Positions 11,201-20,772 of a DNA stretch of 64,000 bases are shown piece after piece. The first letter of the stretch is position 1; the number at the start of each line of letters is the position of its first letter. The notes under the pieces are model-generated. The model was given only the letters and a program-made list of their open reading frames with translations. It was not told where the DNA came from and did no database searches. The stretch spans positions 186,001-250,000 of the forward strand of contig NW_025407846.1 of NCBI RefSeq assembly GCF_003324165.1, read 5' to 3'. Source of the stretch: Naegleria lovaniensis. Taxonomy: Eukaryota; Heterolobosea; Eutetramitea; Acrasida; Naegleriidae. Made by a program: the position numbers and the translations under genes.

Positions 11201-14200
11201 CTTGATTTCAACATGGAGAGAAGAGATCTCTGTTTCGATTGACTATCATTCTCTTTCAATTTCTTCAACAACCAATCTGGATGTTTCACTCTCGGCACTG
11301 GATTTTCAATGGCTTGCAATGCAGCAGGAATGGTAATAATCTTTTGAATGGCACTTCCCAATCGTTCAATATAATAATCCCAATCCACAATTTCTTTCAA
11401 ATCAATTTCTGTGAGTGAATTATCTTTGGTCCATTTTCTCAAGAATGTAAGACAGACAGATTCTTCTTTTTGAAAAACTATTGTTGGAATGACACGTTCT
11501 GTCACGCTTGCATTTTCAGGTTTTTTAGCCACAATATAACTACAGACTAATCCCTTATCTCGAACCATTTGTTCTCCAAACAAGTCCACAAGTCTTTTAG
11601 CAGCAGTAATTCTTGCTGCTTTTTGATTTCCATATTCTTCAAGCTTTTTGCTCATATTTGAACTTTCTGTAATGTAATCAAAGAGTTGTTTTGTTTCAAT
11701 TCCTTCACCTTTTGTGTAAAGAATATCAAGCCATCGATTCGCAATTTCTGCAACACAATCATAACATTCTTTGAGAGTTAGACCTTTCAAGAATTGTTCA
11801 AAGACTTGAGATTGGAAAATTTTGATCAATTTCAATTCACCTCTTCTCTTAATTTCAAATCCTTTCAATTCGGCCAATGTTCCATCATGATTGAATACTG
11901 CATATCTTTTCTTGATAGATTTTCCTTCTTCTTTTGAGGCTGGTAAGATCATGGCACGATAAGGTCCATCCACTTCAAAGAAAATGGAACATTCTGAACG
12001 TTTTTCCCATTGTCCAGTCTCGGGATTGAAATTTTGATATTGATTGTTACTAAAATTCTGTGCAACATCTGCATTTAACATTAAACATGGATATGAAATA
12101 GTTCTCTTCTTTCCATTCGTTAATTTGAGTGTAAAGTTTTCAGGGAATGAACCAGGAAGCATACACCAAATACCATCAGTATCTAATTCAAGTGAAGTTC
12201 CAATATCATCAATTAATTCTCTTGCCATTCTAATAATTTGAGCTCCATTATATGTTACAACACCTGCCATTTCCATAGAATACCATCGAGCTGCTTTTCT
12301 CATGACATAGCCATAGAACGAGTTCAAAATACATTTGTGTGCAAGTTGAAGAGAATCATACAGAACGAGCATGACTTTGGCTTTTTCTTCAAACTCTGGA
12401 TCTTTCATCTTGTCTTTCCATTCTTTTGTTTTATCTTTCAACACATATCTTCGATCACGAAATTCTCTCACAGTGTTCACATAGAATGGATTTTCTCGTT
12501 GACAAATAGTGGCATCTTTAACCATACTCTCCTTATTGTATTTCTTTTTGTGAGCTTTTTGACTAATTTCACCGACTCGTTTTCTCAATTCTTCGTTGGT
12601 ATAATCTGGGTTTTCATTCATGAGTGTATTCTTTGCAATATTAAATTCCGAACGAGTGGCTGTGAAATATTCAGCTCTGAAATGCCATTTCATAATTCTC
12701 TTACAATCATTCTCTGGTTTGTTATAAATGCATTGAGCACATGTATCTTCATTGACCATGGCAGAGGGTTGTAATCGATGTGTTAAAATAATATTTGGAT
12801 ACATGGCACCAACGTCCAAGTGGTACAATTTTGGACATTCCATTCTCTCAGGTGTTTCTTTCAACTTGAGTAAGGCATCAATAATTTCTTGTTTCACTTC
12901 ATCAAAGTTAGCCACTTGATCCACCTCGAGTTGTTGTTCAACTTGAATAGAAAATCGAAGAGCTCGATCCACATTGGCAATCAGTGTTTGATATCGATTT
13001 GGATTCAATTTGAAAGAGTGTGGAATATCGGATCGATACACACCGGATTTTAAACCTTCCACACGACCTCCAATATAGGTCTCACTGGCAATCAAGTGTC
13101 CCTTATACATTTTCTCTGGATCTGATTGATATCGATTTGGGAAAATAATATTTCCTTTGAATGCTTGAACCATCAATAAAGTTTCACACAAAGTTCCTGA
13201 ACCCTTTCTCAATACTTCATCTGGAGGCATTGGAATGATATTACACAATGAGAAAATAAAAGGATTGATATACTTCATATATAGATAATAAGTTGAAACA
13301 GCATCTGAAACTGAATAGGAAGCTAATTTTTGTGGTTCTGAGGAAGCAAGAGGAAGCATTTCTTCTGGATCTACCTCAATAGGATCGTATTTGAGTTTGG
13401 CTCTAGTCACTGCTTTCAATCCATGTGAACCATGAGGTAAATAACTATCTCTAATGACCCAATACAAACAGTCAATGTGAACACCAAAGGAACTACCATA
13501 TTCTGTGTCCGATCCTAATCTCTTGCTATCTCCTGAGAGTCTGTAATAACCAACGTGTTCTCTCAAATTGAGTGAATATACTTTTGCTCTTTCTTCAATG
13601 AAAGGCCAATCAAAGTAGTCACCGTTGTAAGTGACATAGACACAAGGTTTCTCTTCTTGCATGTGTGAAAACCATTTTAACAATAACTCCTTCTCATTTT
13701 CAACATTAAATACTTCGAAATAACCTGGAAATTCGTCTTTGGGTGTGTAATCAAAATTTTCAATATCTTCTGATACAATTTCACGATTCACAATTAAGTA
13801 ACCGTGACCATCAATCATGTAAGATATCATCATAATTCGATCAGATTGAGGATCAGGAAACATGAGAGGAGGTTTGGTAGTTTCAATATCAAATGCACAA
13901 ACTTTAGGAATGGCTCTTTCTTCAATATCTTGTCGCATTGAGAGTACAACAGTTCCTTCTTCAATAGAAACATCGTACCAATAACCAACTCTCAAATCAC
14001 TGTCAATGGCACAACGAATGTGATACTTGATATCATATTCTCGAATGTCAATAATTTTATCAACACAATCCATTGTTGAAAGTTTGGCTTTTCTCTTTCT
14101 TCGAATTCCTCTTTCATAGTCATCCAAATCATCCAAGAACTCATCTTCAAAATCTTTTTCTTCAAGTAATTCTTCTTCTAGTACTTCAAATGAGTTTTGA

Positions 14201-14829
14201 TTCTTTTTCTTATTCTTTTCAATAATTGGTAATAATTTAGATCTCATTTCCATGAGCTGCTGAACATTCTTGAATTTCAATTTCATAAATTTTGCTTTAA
14301 TTCCCGAGAGATGGTTCATCTTATTCAAATCTTCCTTCTCAACAATGTCAAGAGAAACCAATGGATCTAAAGATGTCAAATAATTGCTCACTTCAGTAAA
14401 AGAGTGATCATCCTTCACAGCGATATAGAAATAGGGTTCAAATACTTTGGTGACAGAAAAATATTCTCCTTCATCACTGATAAAGTACAAAACAACAGCA
14501 GAAACATCCAAACTTGATGAATGAATGTTGTCTTCCATTTCTGAACCACCAGTTGCTAATTTTTCAGGTACACTTGTCGATCGAAAGTTCAACAACCATC
14601 CAAGTTGTTTGGTGCCTTCTATTGGTGCTCCGAAGAAACGTTTATCAATTTCAATTTCTTCTAACTTTTTTCGTTCTCGAAATTCTTTGAGGTTTTGGAG
14701 CTTTTCTTCTTCTTCATCCTTTTCGTTTTGACTGGCATGACTGTCTGCATTCCTCCTCTTGGAATGGCCAGCACTGGGCTTGTTCAAGAGTCTAGGTCGG
14801 GAGTTGTTTGTGGATTTGTGTGTGAACAT
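8299..14829 (-). CDS. POLE: DNA polymerase epsilon catalytic subunit
   Basis: A single uninterrupted frame of 2176 residues, close to the usual length of about 2200-2290. It is the leading-strand replicative B-family polymerase with a 3'-5' proofreading exonuclease. Exonuclease motif I AFDIETTKPP lies near residue 312, and YNGDYFDWPF follows. Polymerase motif A DVGAMYPNI lies near 670, ILNSFYGYVMRKAARW carries the fingers-helix motif, and motif C LDTDGIWCML lies near 885. An acidic/basic low-complexity insert near residues 1200-1270 links the catalytic half to the inactive second polymerase half (DUF1744-type). Two Cys-rich modules at the C-terminus (CSYCSSC to CQHC, and CSRCSQINP to CTCSGKW) match the zinc/Fe-S module that binds the B subunit. 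An E2F-type site lies 31 bp before the ATG. Confidence 0.98.
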   Translation of the reverse strand: MFTHKSTNNSRPRLLNKPSAGHSKRRNADSHASQNEKDEEEEKLQNLKEFRERKKLEEIEIDKRFFGAPIEGTKQLGWLLNFRSTSVPEKLATGGSEMEDNIHSSSLDVSAVVLYFISDEGEYFSVTKVFEPYFYIAVKDDHSFTEVSNYLTSLDPLVSLDIVEKEDLNKMNHLSGIKAKFMKLKFKNVQQLMEMRSKLLPIIEKNKKKNQNSFEVLEEELLEEKDFEDEFLDDLDDYERGIRRKRKAKLSTMDCVDKIIDIREYDIKYHIRCAIDSDLRVGYWYDVSIEEGTVVLSMRQDIEERAIPKVCAFDIETTKPPLMFPDPQSDRIMMISYMIDGHGYLIVNREIVSEDIENFDYTPKDEFPGYFEVFNVENEKELLLKWFSHMQEEKPCVYVTYNGDYFDWPFIEERAKVYSLNLREHVGYYRLSGDSKRLGSDTEYGSSFGVHIDCLYWVIRDSYLPHGSHGLKAVTRAKLKYDPIEVDPEEMLPLASSEPQKLASYSVSDAVSTYYLYMKYINPFIFSLCNIIPMPPDEVLRKGSGTLCETLLMVQAFKGNIIFPNRYQSDPEKMYKGHLIASETYIGGRVEGLKSGVYRSDIPHSFKLNPNRYQTLIANVDRALRFSIQVEQQLEVDQVANFDEVKQEIIDALLKLKETPERMECPKLYHLDVGAMYPNIILTHRLQPSAMVNEDTCAQCIYNKPENDCKRIMKWHFRAEYFTATRSEFNIAKNTLMNENPDYTNEELRKRVGEISQKAHKKKYNKESMVKDATICQRENPFYVNTVREFRDRRYVLKDKTKEWKDKMKDPEFEEKAKVMLVLYDSLQLAHKCILNSFYGYVMRKAARWYSMEMAGVVTYNGAQIIRMARELIDDIGTSLELDTDGIWCMLPGSFPENFTLKLTNGKKRTISYPCLMLNADVAQNFSNNQYQNFNPETGQWEKRSECSIFFEVDGPYRAMILPASKEEGKSIKKRYAVFNHDGTLAELKGFEIKRRGELKLIKIFQSQVFEQFLKGLTLKECYDCVAEIANRWLDILYTKGEGIETKQLFDYITESSNMSKKLEEYGNQKAARITAAKRLVDLFGEQMVRDKGLVCSYIVAKKPENASVTERVIPTIVFQKEESVCLTFLRKWTKDNSLTEIDLKEIVDWDYYIERLGSAIQKIITIPAALQAIENPVPRVKHPDWLLKKLKENDSQSKQRSLLSMLKSSSSTMEDVNSDVMDSSDSTDEDGWTLKRKLDENHLSDDEQVSQKKKKPNKKKKQQHESSDDEETNAPLGDGTMASFVQFYSNQLKDLVWHILEIRETDTPGLLNLFICVGGKMRTMKIKVPRVIYLNFYKKQQYDVEPRKKLPMLSSLLSENSVTNKQETFLYKKKFDEVVYQKNLQSMYSEFSNPDIQGVYETQIDPVLRSILYIGALCKVDPKSRSKLDSTSVLSVSDLIQIDGNISKKTRGVSYLNDISNLQKLYLFESYSDVRGIIGLFSFATKKAYIFLIHSVEIQTVGLHPDRIFDEVLDQLLQTNSQLNITEIEEFELDVYKNRNDVIREINNILTRERKASSLLMVQSPFSFQTKTAAEQAPILSEIPIIAIPFNDEDNKYQHALSGYWMNQCVKQMFIRYCAIEKWYQDMVSYSNYCGIPIGNIESNDFVMFLIDIMLGRSLQENYVLWLSKANKPDLGGCENDALQQQALISDEQLYSRSGSFINHSACYHSVCVEFELSHLDINAILQSNFIEETLDEKNTNASKFASTPEVFKIFKQLVSKLFADVHNEEALSPQVPDLILANLYRWCSNSHAKMYHPEILSFVYRLQKKAFLQLCAHLKKSGCRIIYANFTKVVIDTGKNTIDEATIYTDYLKSSLQQQKLFAWIDIEVKNMWSNLLWYNPRNYLGFKEDQETETGLVADPQIDILDELPQAVKTHLIFYVSTYMYECLKFRRSLDEKMSTMKPEEFHKSQEEHAQEFLSTKYSESLMDTMSNQLKQLTMQVMDSNNTNGKDIRLEFVNALCHLLSIDLFIRDEVNVLKRSLLKLLGVKEFSPESIFKRTQHSFKLPDMICSYCSSCFDLELGKGHDHGFKCQHCTSDFDKNLIEGKLIDFTQNKMISYQLQDLQCSRCSQINPNNVMERCTCSGKWIPAQAENKSEKIFETLRLLESIAEQYHFETLSEILKYNFNSSNQKYY

Positions 14830-14860
14830 TTTTTTAATTTTAAATGATTCAAATTTTGTT

Positions 14861-14871
14861 GGGCGGGAAAA
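14861..14871 (-). promoter_or_regulatory. E2F/DP-type binding site in the POLE promoter
   Basis: On the gene strand this reads TTTTCCCGCCC, a perfect match to the E2F consensus TTTSSCGC. It lies 31 nt upstream of the POLE ATG. E2F/DP control of S-phase genes is conserved from plants to animals and many protists. The match and location are seen; binding is inferred. Confidence 0.55.
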
Positions 14872-15064
14872 CAGTCTCTATGGACGAACCGTTGACTTTG
14901 CAACGGTTAATTTAGTTTTGGTGCCATATGATTGTGTTGCTTTCAAATTCACCAAGATAATGTTTGAAAATTTAGGTGTATGTATTTGAGAGATGGCGAA
15001 CTACAGTTGAATGAAAAAACAATAATAATAAATTGGCTCGTGATGAAAACAAATCATCAAAAAA

Positions 15065-15595
15065 ATGTTAAAGAGAGCAGTTTCATCATCAGCTTGCCAT
15101 CTTCATCATGGTGCAAACAAGAATCCAAGTTTGCTCCTAGCAAACATTTCTTCCAATCAATCCGTTAATTACAATAATTATATTGCTTCCGTACAAAGCA
15201 AGAATATGGAAGAAGCCAAAAAGAACACTTTGCTCCTCTATCGTAGGCTTTTGAAAATTTTGCCATGGATGAGAGACGTGTACCATCTTCCTGTGGATGT
15301 CCCTGTTTTAAGAAAAAGAATCCACAAGGAATTTGAGTCTTATAAAGGACTAACAGATCTTGATGTGATTGATGCTTTAATTATTCGTGGATATATTGAA
15401 CGTGAAGAGGCAACCATGCATCACAAACAAAGAGGACACGTCTTGAAATACTTCTACGAAGCTGAAGTCGAAAAGTCTCTTCCTAAATTGCCAGAGTTTA
15501 AGAAGATTGTTAAAGAAAAGATTGATACTGACGCACTTATTAATGCTGCCAGACGTAAAAATCTCGGAAAATATATCAAAAACATTGACCAATAA
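15065..15595 (+). CDS. NDUFA6: Mitochondrial complex I LYR-motif subunit NDUFA6 (B14)
   Basis: A 176-residue protein. Residues 1-47 are rich in Ser, Asn and basic residues with almost no acids, consistent with a mitochondrial presequence. The LYR motif is LLLYRRLLKILPW near residues 56-68. It is followed by VPVLRKRIHKEF, DLDVIDALIIRGYIEREE and HKQRGHVLKYF, which line up with NDUFA6/B14 (ending in the R-HVM-FF-type helix). NDUFA6 docks the mitochondrial acyl carrier protein on the matrix arm of NADH:ubiquinone oxidoreductase. A start at the internal Met before EEAKKNT would remove the presequence, so the first ATG is preferred. Another LYRM protein is a weaker alternative. Confidence 0.85.
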   Translation: MLKRAVSSSACHLHHGANKNPSLLLANISSNQSVNYNNYIASVQSKNMEEAKKNTLLLYRRLLKILPWMRDVYHLPVDVPVLRKRIHKEFESYKGLTDLDVIDALIIRGYIEREEATMHHKQRGHVLKYFYEAEVEKSLPKLPEFKKIVKEKIDTDALINAARRKNLGKYIKNIDQ

Positions 15596-15766
15596 TAACA
15601 GTTTGGGATTCATAGATTCAATCGCAATAATACAACAGCCATAAATTATGTACGATGCTGCCACAATTTTCATTTTGATGATTTACTGAGGTTTTGTACA
15701 CATAATATTTATTAGCTCACCATACAGGAGGGTTGTTTTTAAGTAAAGTTGAAAATTCATTTACAC

Positions 15767-17110
15767 TTAGCTCTGCTTAAATCTGTCTTCACATAACTCA
15801 TACCCTGCTTCCTCATATTCTTCTTTTTTCACAGTGCACTGGTCCAGTTGTCGTTTTTGGTAGAAACTAAAAGCTGAAGCTCCTCTCCAACACAAGGTGA
15901 TGGGATTTTTGCTTTCCAAAACGGTCACAGACTTGAAGTCTTCTGGACAGAATGGTCTTATTTCTTGAACTAGTCTCTCTTTAAAGTGTTTGAATTTAGT
16001 GTTGCCTCCTGTTATCAAAATAGCATCGAATAATATGGACTGTTCTACTGGAGATTTGATATTAGTTAGTATCGTTCTTGCACAAGTCTCTGCAATACCT
16101 GCTTGATTGAGACCAATATCAGAGGGATTAAACAAAAGTTCTGGAATAGCAATACGTTCATTATTCAGCGTCAAAATTTGCAACTCAGGGTCTATTGATG
16201 TCATATTTGAAGTATCCAGTAAATAACCTGTTTTACTGTGCCTATAATCTGGTAGCACATAAGATTGAAAAAGAGGAGAATCACTAAAGGAAGCAGCATG
16301 TAAGTCTTCAAGGAAATTCTTTGATACGTAACACAATCTTTCTTTAACGAGATTCATTAAATATGTTTCTTCCATCATGTCGTAATATCTGGTCGATACG
16401 ACTTCTTTGAGGTAATTTGTTAATAATTTTCCGCCAATATCAATTCTTTGGATACCAGTTTTCACAGGGAGGGAATTAATAATGGGATAAATATGTGTAA
16501 ACGAAAATCCAGAATCGACTACTAGAGCACTTTTAGACAATTTCACAGGGTTAGTCGTATCTACTGAGTAAAGAGGTGATTTTTCATCACTAATTTCATT
16601 AAGATATCCAAAAAAACTTAGGTATTGACTAGAAAGAGAGGCATATTCTTTAAATCCAAAGTATTCGAAAATTAATTGACAAAGATCTTTTTGTATAGTT
16701 TTTGGTGTACATGGCTGGTGAGAAAGAAAGAGTCTTGTTTCGCTTATGGGCAAACTTGAAAAACGTGTTTTAAACAGATAATCCCAAATCATGGCTTGTG
16801 TTTCACAATCCACAACATATCCTCGTTCAATTGGTCTTCTGAATAACAAAGATGCAAAACATTCACAATCACTTTCAAGCTGATCCCCAATGAACACAGA
16901 ACCACTTGTGGATGATGATGCTTTTTGTTTGGCAATCGTGTTCGGAATGATGAGAGGACGCTTGAGTTCACTAGCTTGATCTAAAACATCATTCAAAGAA
17001 TTGGGAGCCAACCCAATCTTGATTGTATCTCCTCCATTGTCCATGATGAGCGTTTGAGCTGACGATGAGGTTGAAATGTAGTCTTGTTGCAGTACCCCTT
17101 GACTTGTCAT
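15767..17110 (-). CDS. ARP6: Actin-related protein 6 (SWR1/SRCAP complex)
   Basis: 447 residues from the ATG that follows an A-run (MTSQGVLQ); the open frame extends further upstream but without ATG. The actin fold is clear: phosphate-binding loop MDNGGDTIKIGL, RPIERGYVVDCETQAMIWDYLF, second phosphate loop VVDSGFSFTHIYPI, RIDIGGKLLTNYLKEVVS, and ILITGGNTKFKHFKERL near the end. The VVDSGFSFTHI plus IGGKLLTNYLKE combination with METYLMNLVKE is the Arp6 signature rather than conventional actin, which has many changes at the polymer contacts. In yeast Arp6 is needed for H2A.Z deposition by SWR1. The length exceeds human ACTR6 (396) because of a Ser/Thr-rich N-terminus. Confidence 0.9.
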   Translation of the reverse strand: MTSQGVLQQDYISTSSSAQTLIMDNGGDTIKIGLAPNSLNDVLDQASELKRPLIIPNTIAKQKASSSTSGSVFIGDQLESDCECFASLLFRRPIERGYVVDCETQAMIWDYLFKTRFSSLPISETRLFLSHQPCTPKTIQKDLCQLIFEYFGFKEYASLSSQYLSFFGYLNEISDEKSPLYSVDTTNPVKLSKSALVVDSGFSFTHIYPIINSLPVKTGIQRIDIGGKLLTNYLKEVVSTRYYDMMEETYLMNLVKERLCYVSKNFLEDLHAASFSDSPLFQSYVLPDYRHSKTGYLLDTSNMTSIDPELQILTLNNERIAIPELLFNPSDIGLNQAGIAETCARTILTNIKSPVEQSILFDAILITGGNTKFKHFKERLVQEIRPFCPEDFKSVTVLESKNPITLCWRGASAFSFYQKRQLDQCTVKKEEYEEAGYELCEDRFKQS

Positions 17111-17494
17111 TTTTTGTGGTTGTGCTGCATGAGGGCTTGGGTCATCCCTTGCATTGGACACAATTCTAAACGACAATGATTGTTATCAAGAACTAATTTC
17201 CTTGATCAAGGTTTTGCAATTATACCTCATGAGTAAAATAAAGATTCCGGAAGAAACAGCTCTTCAAAGAACCATCATTCATCACATCCTCCCATCAAAA
17301 AATAACCCGCTTTTCTCTCAGAGCATCATCATCCCATCCGCACATCGCACTCGCAAATAATTCCAACAACTGTTATTGAGAGAAACAGATCAAAATCTTA
17401 TGAACATAGTTTTTTAAAAAGCCTTTTATTCAACAGTTTTTAAAATCATCATCATCCAACAGTGATTTGGTCCTCGAACATCACAACAAGGAAG
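17111..17494. other. Divergent intergenic region between ARP6 and the F-box gene
   Basis: 384 bp holding the two 5' regions. A short plus-strand frame (17154-17360) shows no conserved feature and is taken as chance. No regulatory motif was recognised. Confidence 0.5.
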
Positions 17495-20400
17495 ATGGGA
17501 TCAAGTAATGGCAAAATTATTAGTAGTATGACAGGAGAGATTTTCAATGGAGAAGAGCATGATGCAACACAAAATAATACAACTCCACCATCATCGTCCT
17601 TTACTCCTACAAATCCTTTGTCGGCCACAACAAGTCGAAGACGAACAACCATAACAACATTTGATAAAGACGCTAACCGAGTGTCTATTGTATCCATCCG
17701 ATATGACAAATCACCTATTGCAGTTGGGGAGGATAGATCAGTTCTTTCCTCTGAAAATTATGATCTTTCAATGGCAAGAATATTCTCGTTTTTGGATATT
17801 ACTTCACTTCTCATGTGTGCAAGGTAAGAATATTGACTTTTAACATCAATTGAATACCAAATCATTTTCAGTGCGTGTAAACGATTTCGTGATTTGGAAA
17901 TCAAATATCAAGATGTTCTTTGGCAAAATTTGTACAAATTTCACAAAACAAACATGATGTACTTTTGCACCAATCCGTCACAAGCTCTTCAAATGATGGA
18001 AGAGACAAAGAAAAAACATCAACAGAATGAACGACAACCAGAACGAAACGAACTGGGGTTGATTGTTAATGATCCTATTTTGTTGGAGTTAAAAAAGGAT
18101 ATCAAAAATTGGAAAGACGAATGTCTTAATTATTGTAAGTGAAGATTCTTCAATTGAAATAGTTTTAATATCAAACATCTTTTTAGACTTTGTGAAAAGG
18201 AAGTTTATTTCGTCCAAGCAAGAGTATTTTTTAATTTCGAAATTACATGACCTTGTACACCACACAGAACCTCTTGCTAGACGAAAATCTCTATTAGGTC
18301 AGCAATTTTCAATTACAGAATCTCCTAGAGAATCTTTACTGGTACCAAGAACTAGCGAAAGCAGTGACAGCAGTGATGATTTTAAGTTGGATGAAAACAT
18401 TGATGATGACTTTTTGAAGAAAAAGAGCCTTGAATTTATGATGTACAACAATAATATCAAAAACAAGATTGATGAAAACGAAGAGGATGAAAAACCTTTC
18501 ACCAATTTAGCAGAAATTGATAACGCTAACTTAAATAGGTGGAAAGAAGCAGAATCTGACTCAGATGATGACAATTGGATTGAAGATGAGAAAGAAAAAG
18601 AAGAAGAAAAAACGGAACTCGATCTAAAAAGCCCAAATCAAATTCTGCAAGAAAAAATTGGAATATCTAATGACAGTGAAGACAGTGTGACAACACCTCC
18701 TCAGCTCAGACCAGATGTTCATCCACCTAGCTCCATAAAACATTTTGAAGAAACGTCAGATGACGAAGATTGGTTCAAAGATGAAGAAGAGGAAACGGAA
18801 AATAATTCATTAATTGAGCCAATAGTTAAAAAAGGAGAACGAGCGTCTCAAATTGAGAGTCAAACAAAATTGCATGTCAAGAATGATGTTTCAGTGTTAG
18901 ACAATAATGACATCAAAATTGAAATATCCTCCGACTCTGATCCAAAGTCATCAAAGAAAAACAAAGAATCCAATCATGTAAAGCTGAAACTTCCATCTTT
19001 TGACGAAGATGTCAGCGATGATGAAACTCTTTTGAAAAAAGATGCTTCAGTTTCGGAAATTAATTTATCATTTGCACACGATCTTGACTCAGAAGGACCC
19101 AGATCATTTTCATCAAAGCTGAAGACAGACAGTTTCATTCAAGATCCCTTCGATGAGGACTCAACAAAAGGCTCTCAGAAGTCCAAATCGCCATTGAATA
19201 TTCCTAAACTATCAGCGAATGATGATGAGTCTGATCCCTGGTACTCTGATGAAGAGGCAAGTCCAAAGAAACCCATTTTCAATCTGGAATCAGATACTGT
19301 TGAAGGCTTGGGAGTAAAAAAAATTGATGAAACAGATTCAGATTCAGACGATTGGTACAGCGAAAGTGAAGATGACAAGAAAAGTAACTTTACTTTGGGA
19401 ATGCTTAAAGACTCTGATGACTCTCCAAAAGAGTCTCCTCCCTCTAAAATAGGGTTAGGCTCTAATGTACCTGCCTTCACTGGAAACCAAACAGATACAG
19501 CGCGAAGGATAAAGGAAGCTGAGAATTTAACTCTGGATGAGCTTATTACTGATCTCACCGATGTGACCAAGTTGAAAGAAACCTATTTAAATTTGTCTAA
19601 CGCTGAAACTCAGCAATTTTATAGTAAGCTCCTATCATTCCATCAACGAACTCAAGCACTTTTTGATAACACGCCATTTGAAGATACCATGCCTGATTCA
19701 ATGGTAAGTATTTGCATCCATGAATGGAATTCAGTTTCATATTATTCAACTCTTTCATAATAATATTCACAGATGATGCCTAGTGACTGGCCCACAACTT
19801 TATCATTTTTCCAACAAAAGAAAGGTCAAGGTATTGTCATCAAACTGGTCTATATCGAAGACACCCAAACTCCCTATCCGGCAAAACTTTGTAATCCAGT
19901 TCTTAAATTTTTTGGCTCCAAATCTCGAGACATGAAAAATGTTTGCTCTGCATTAATTGTTGGACCGTTTCTGTTGCAATGGAACAAAACTCATTCTCTA
20001 ATAATTCCCAGAAAGCTTGTTTCTGACTCTTATTTATATCAAACGAGAACACATCGTATTGCAGAAATATTTAATGTATCATTAGACTCCATAATCGATA
20101 GTATTGCAAAAGTGATTGTGGAATGGAACCTTACGAAGCTTTATCACGACCAGCTTCAGAACTGTCAACATTTTGTTGAAAGAATTATTGATGTATTGGG
20201 AATTAAGAAAGTCTTAGAATGTGAAAGAATAGGAAAGACCATATGTAAGTTTATCATTTATTTTCTGAATTTTGTAGATGTAAACTTTTCAAAGTTAATT
20301 ACAATACGATGTTACAACGAGAAGGAAAAGGCACAATCGAATTCAATTTTTCAGAGCAAGTTAAACAAGACAAATTGTATGCTTTTCTTGAAAAGAAATA

Positions 20401-20647
20401 TGGAACGAGCAAGATTTGTTTCGAAACGCATCAACAACTGGATGAATTTATGAGATCAGTTATTTCAGAAGATCCAAATTTTACCATAACACATCATCAA
20501 GATTACTCGTTATTAGTATTTTTTGATCAACTTTTCTGGGCCAAACATAATTTACTTTCTTCTGAGGAAAGATACAAGCCATTCAGTGACGAAAAAACAA
20601 CCGTTCTTTGTCCATTTGGATCATTATTGTTTGGAACAACAAAATAA
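17495..20647 (+). CDS. F-box protein with long acidic linker and C-terminal domain of unknown type
   Basis: Five exons: 17495-17823, 17872-18134, 18187-19703, 19773-20244 and 20295-20647, with introns of 48, 52, 69 and 50 nt (all GTAAG to AG). The joined frame is 977 residues. Splicing at intron 1 restores an F-box, IFSFLDITSLLMCASACKRF continuing RDLEIKYQDVLWQNLY, near residue 100. Residues of roughly 215-640 are disordered and acidic, with recurring DDxxW[IFY]xDE-type elements. The C-terminal part (from MMPSDWPTTLSFF) contains GPFLLQWNKTHSLIIPR and NCQHFVERI. The latter is reminiscent of the NC-[EQ]-HF motif of LRAT/papain-like folds, but that is a guess. The 20295 acceptor is chosen because a nearer AG would give a 33-nt intron and an unlikely frame. 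Probably an SCF substrate receptor; the substrate is unknown. Confidence 0.75.
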
Positions 20648-20772
20648 CTCCATTGGTCAGCAAATCGCGTTTTAACACTTTTACGAGGATTGTTGTTCAC
20701 ACACATCCTCAATTAAAATTTTAATCGATAAAAGTCGAAAATTTGTTTGAAGTGGAAAAAAAAATTCAAAAC

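Noticed and set aside
12238-12774. A 178-codon plus-strand frame with hydrophobic content
   Set aside because: It lies antisense to the conserved polymerase core of POLE; its sequence is the shadow of that gene.
18299-18574. Ser-rich minus-strand frame
   Set aside because: It is the complement of Glu/Asp/Lys codons in the acidic linker of the F-box protein.
20245-20277. A 33-nt intron ending at the first AG in the F-box gene
   Set aside because: Too short, and it keeps a frame that gives implausible protein; the AG at 20294 makes a 50-nt intron and joins a better frame.
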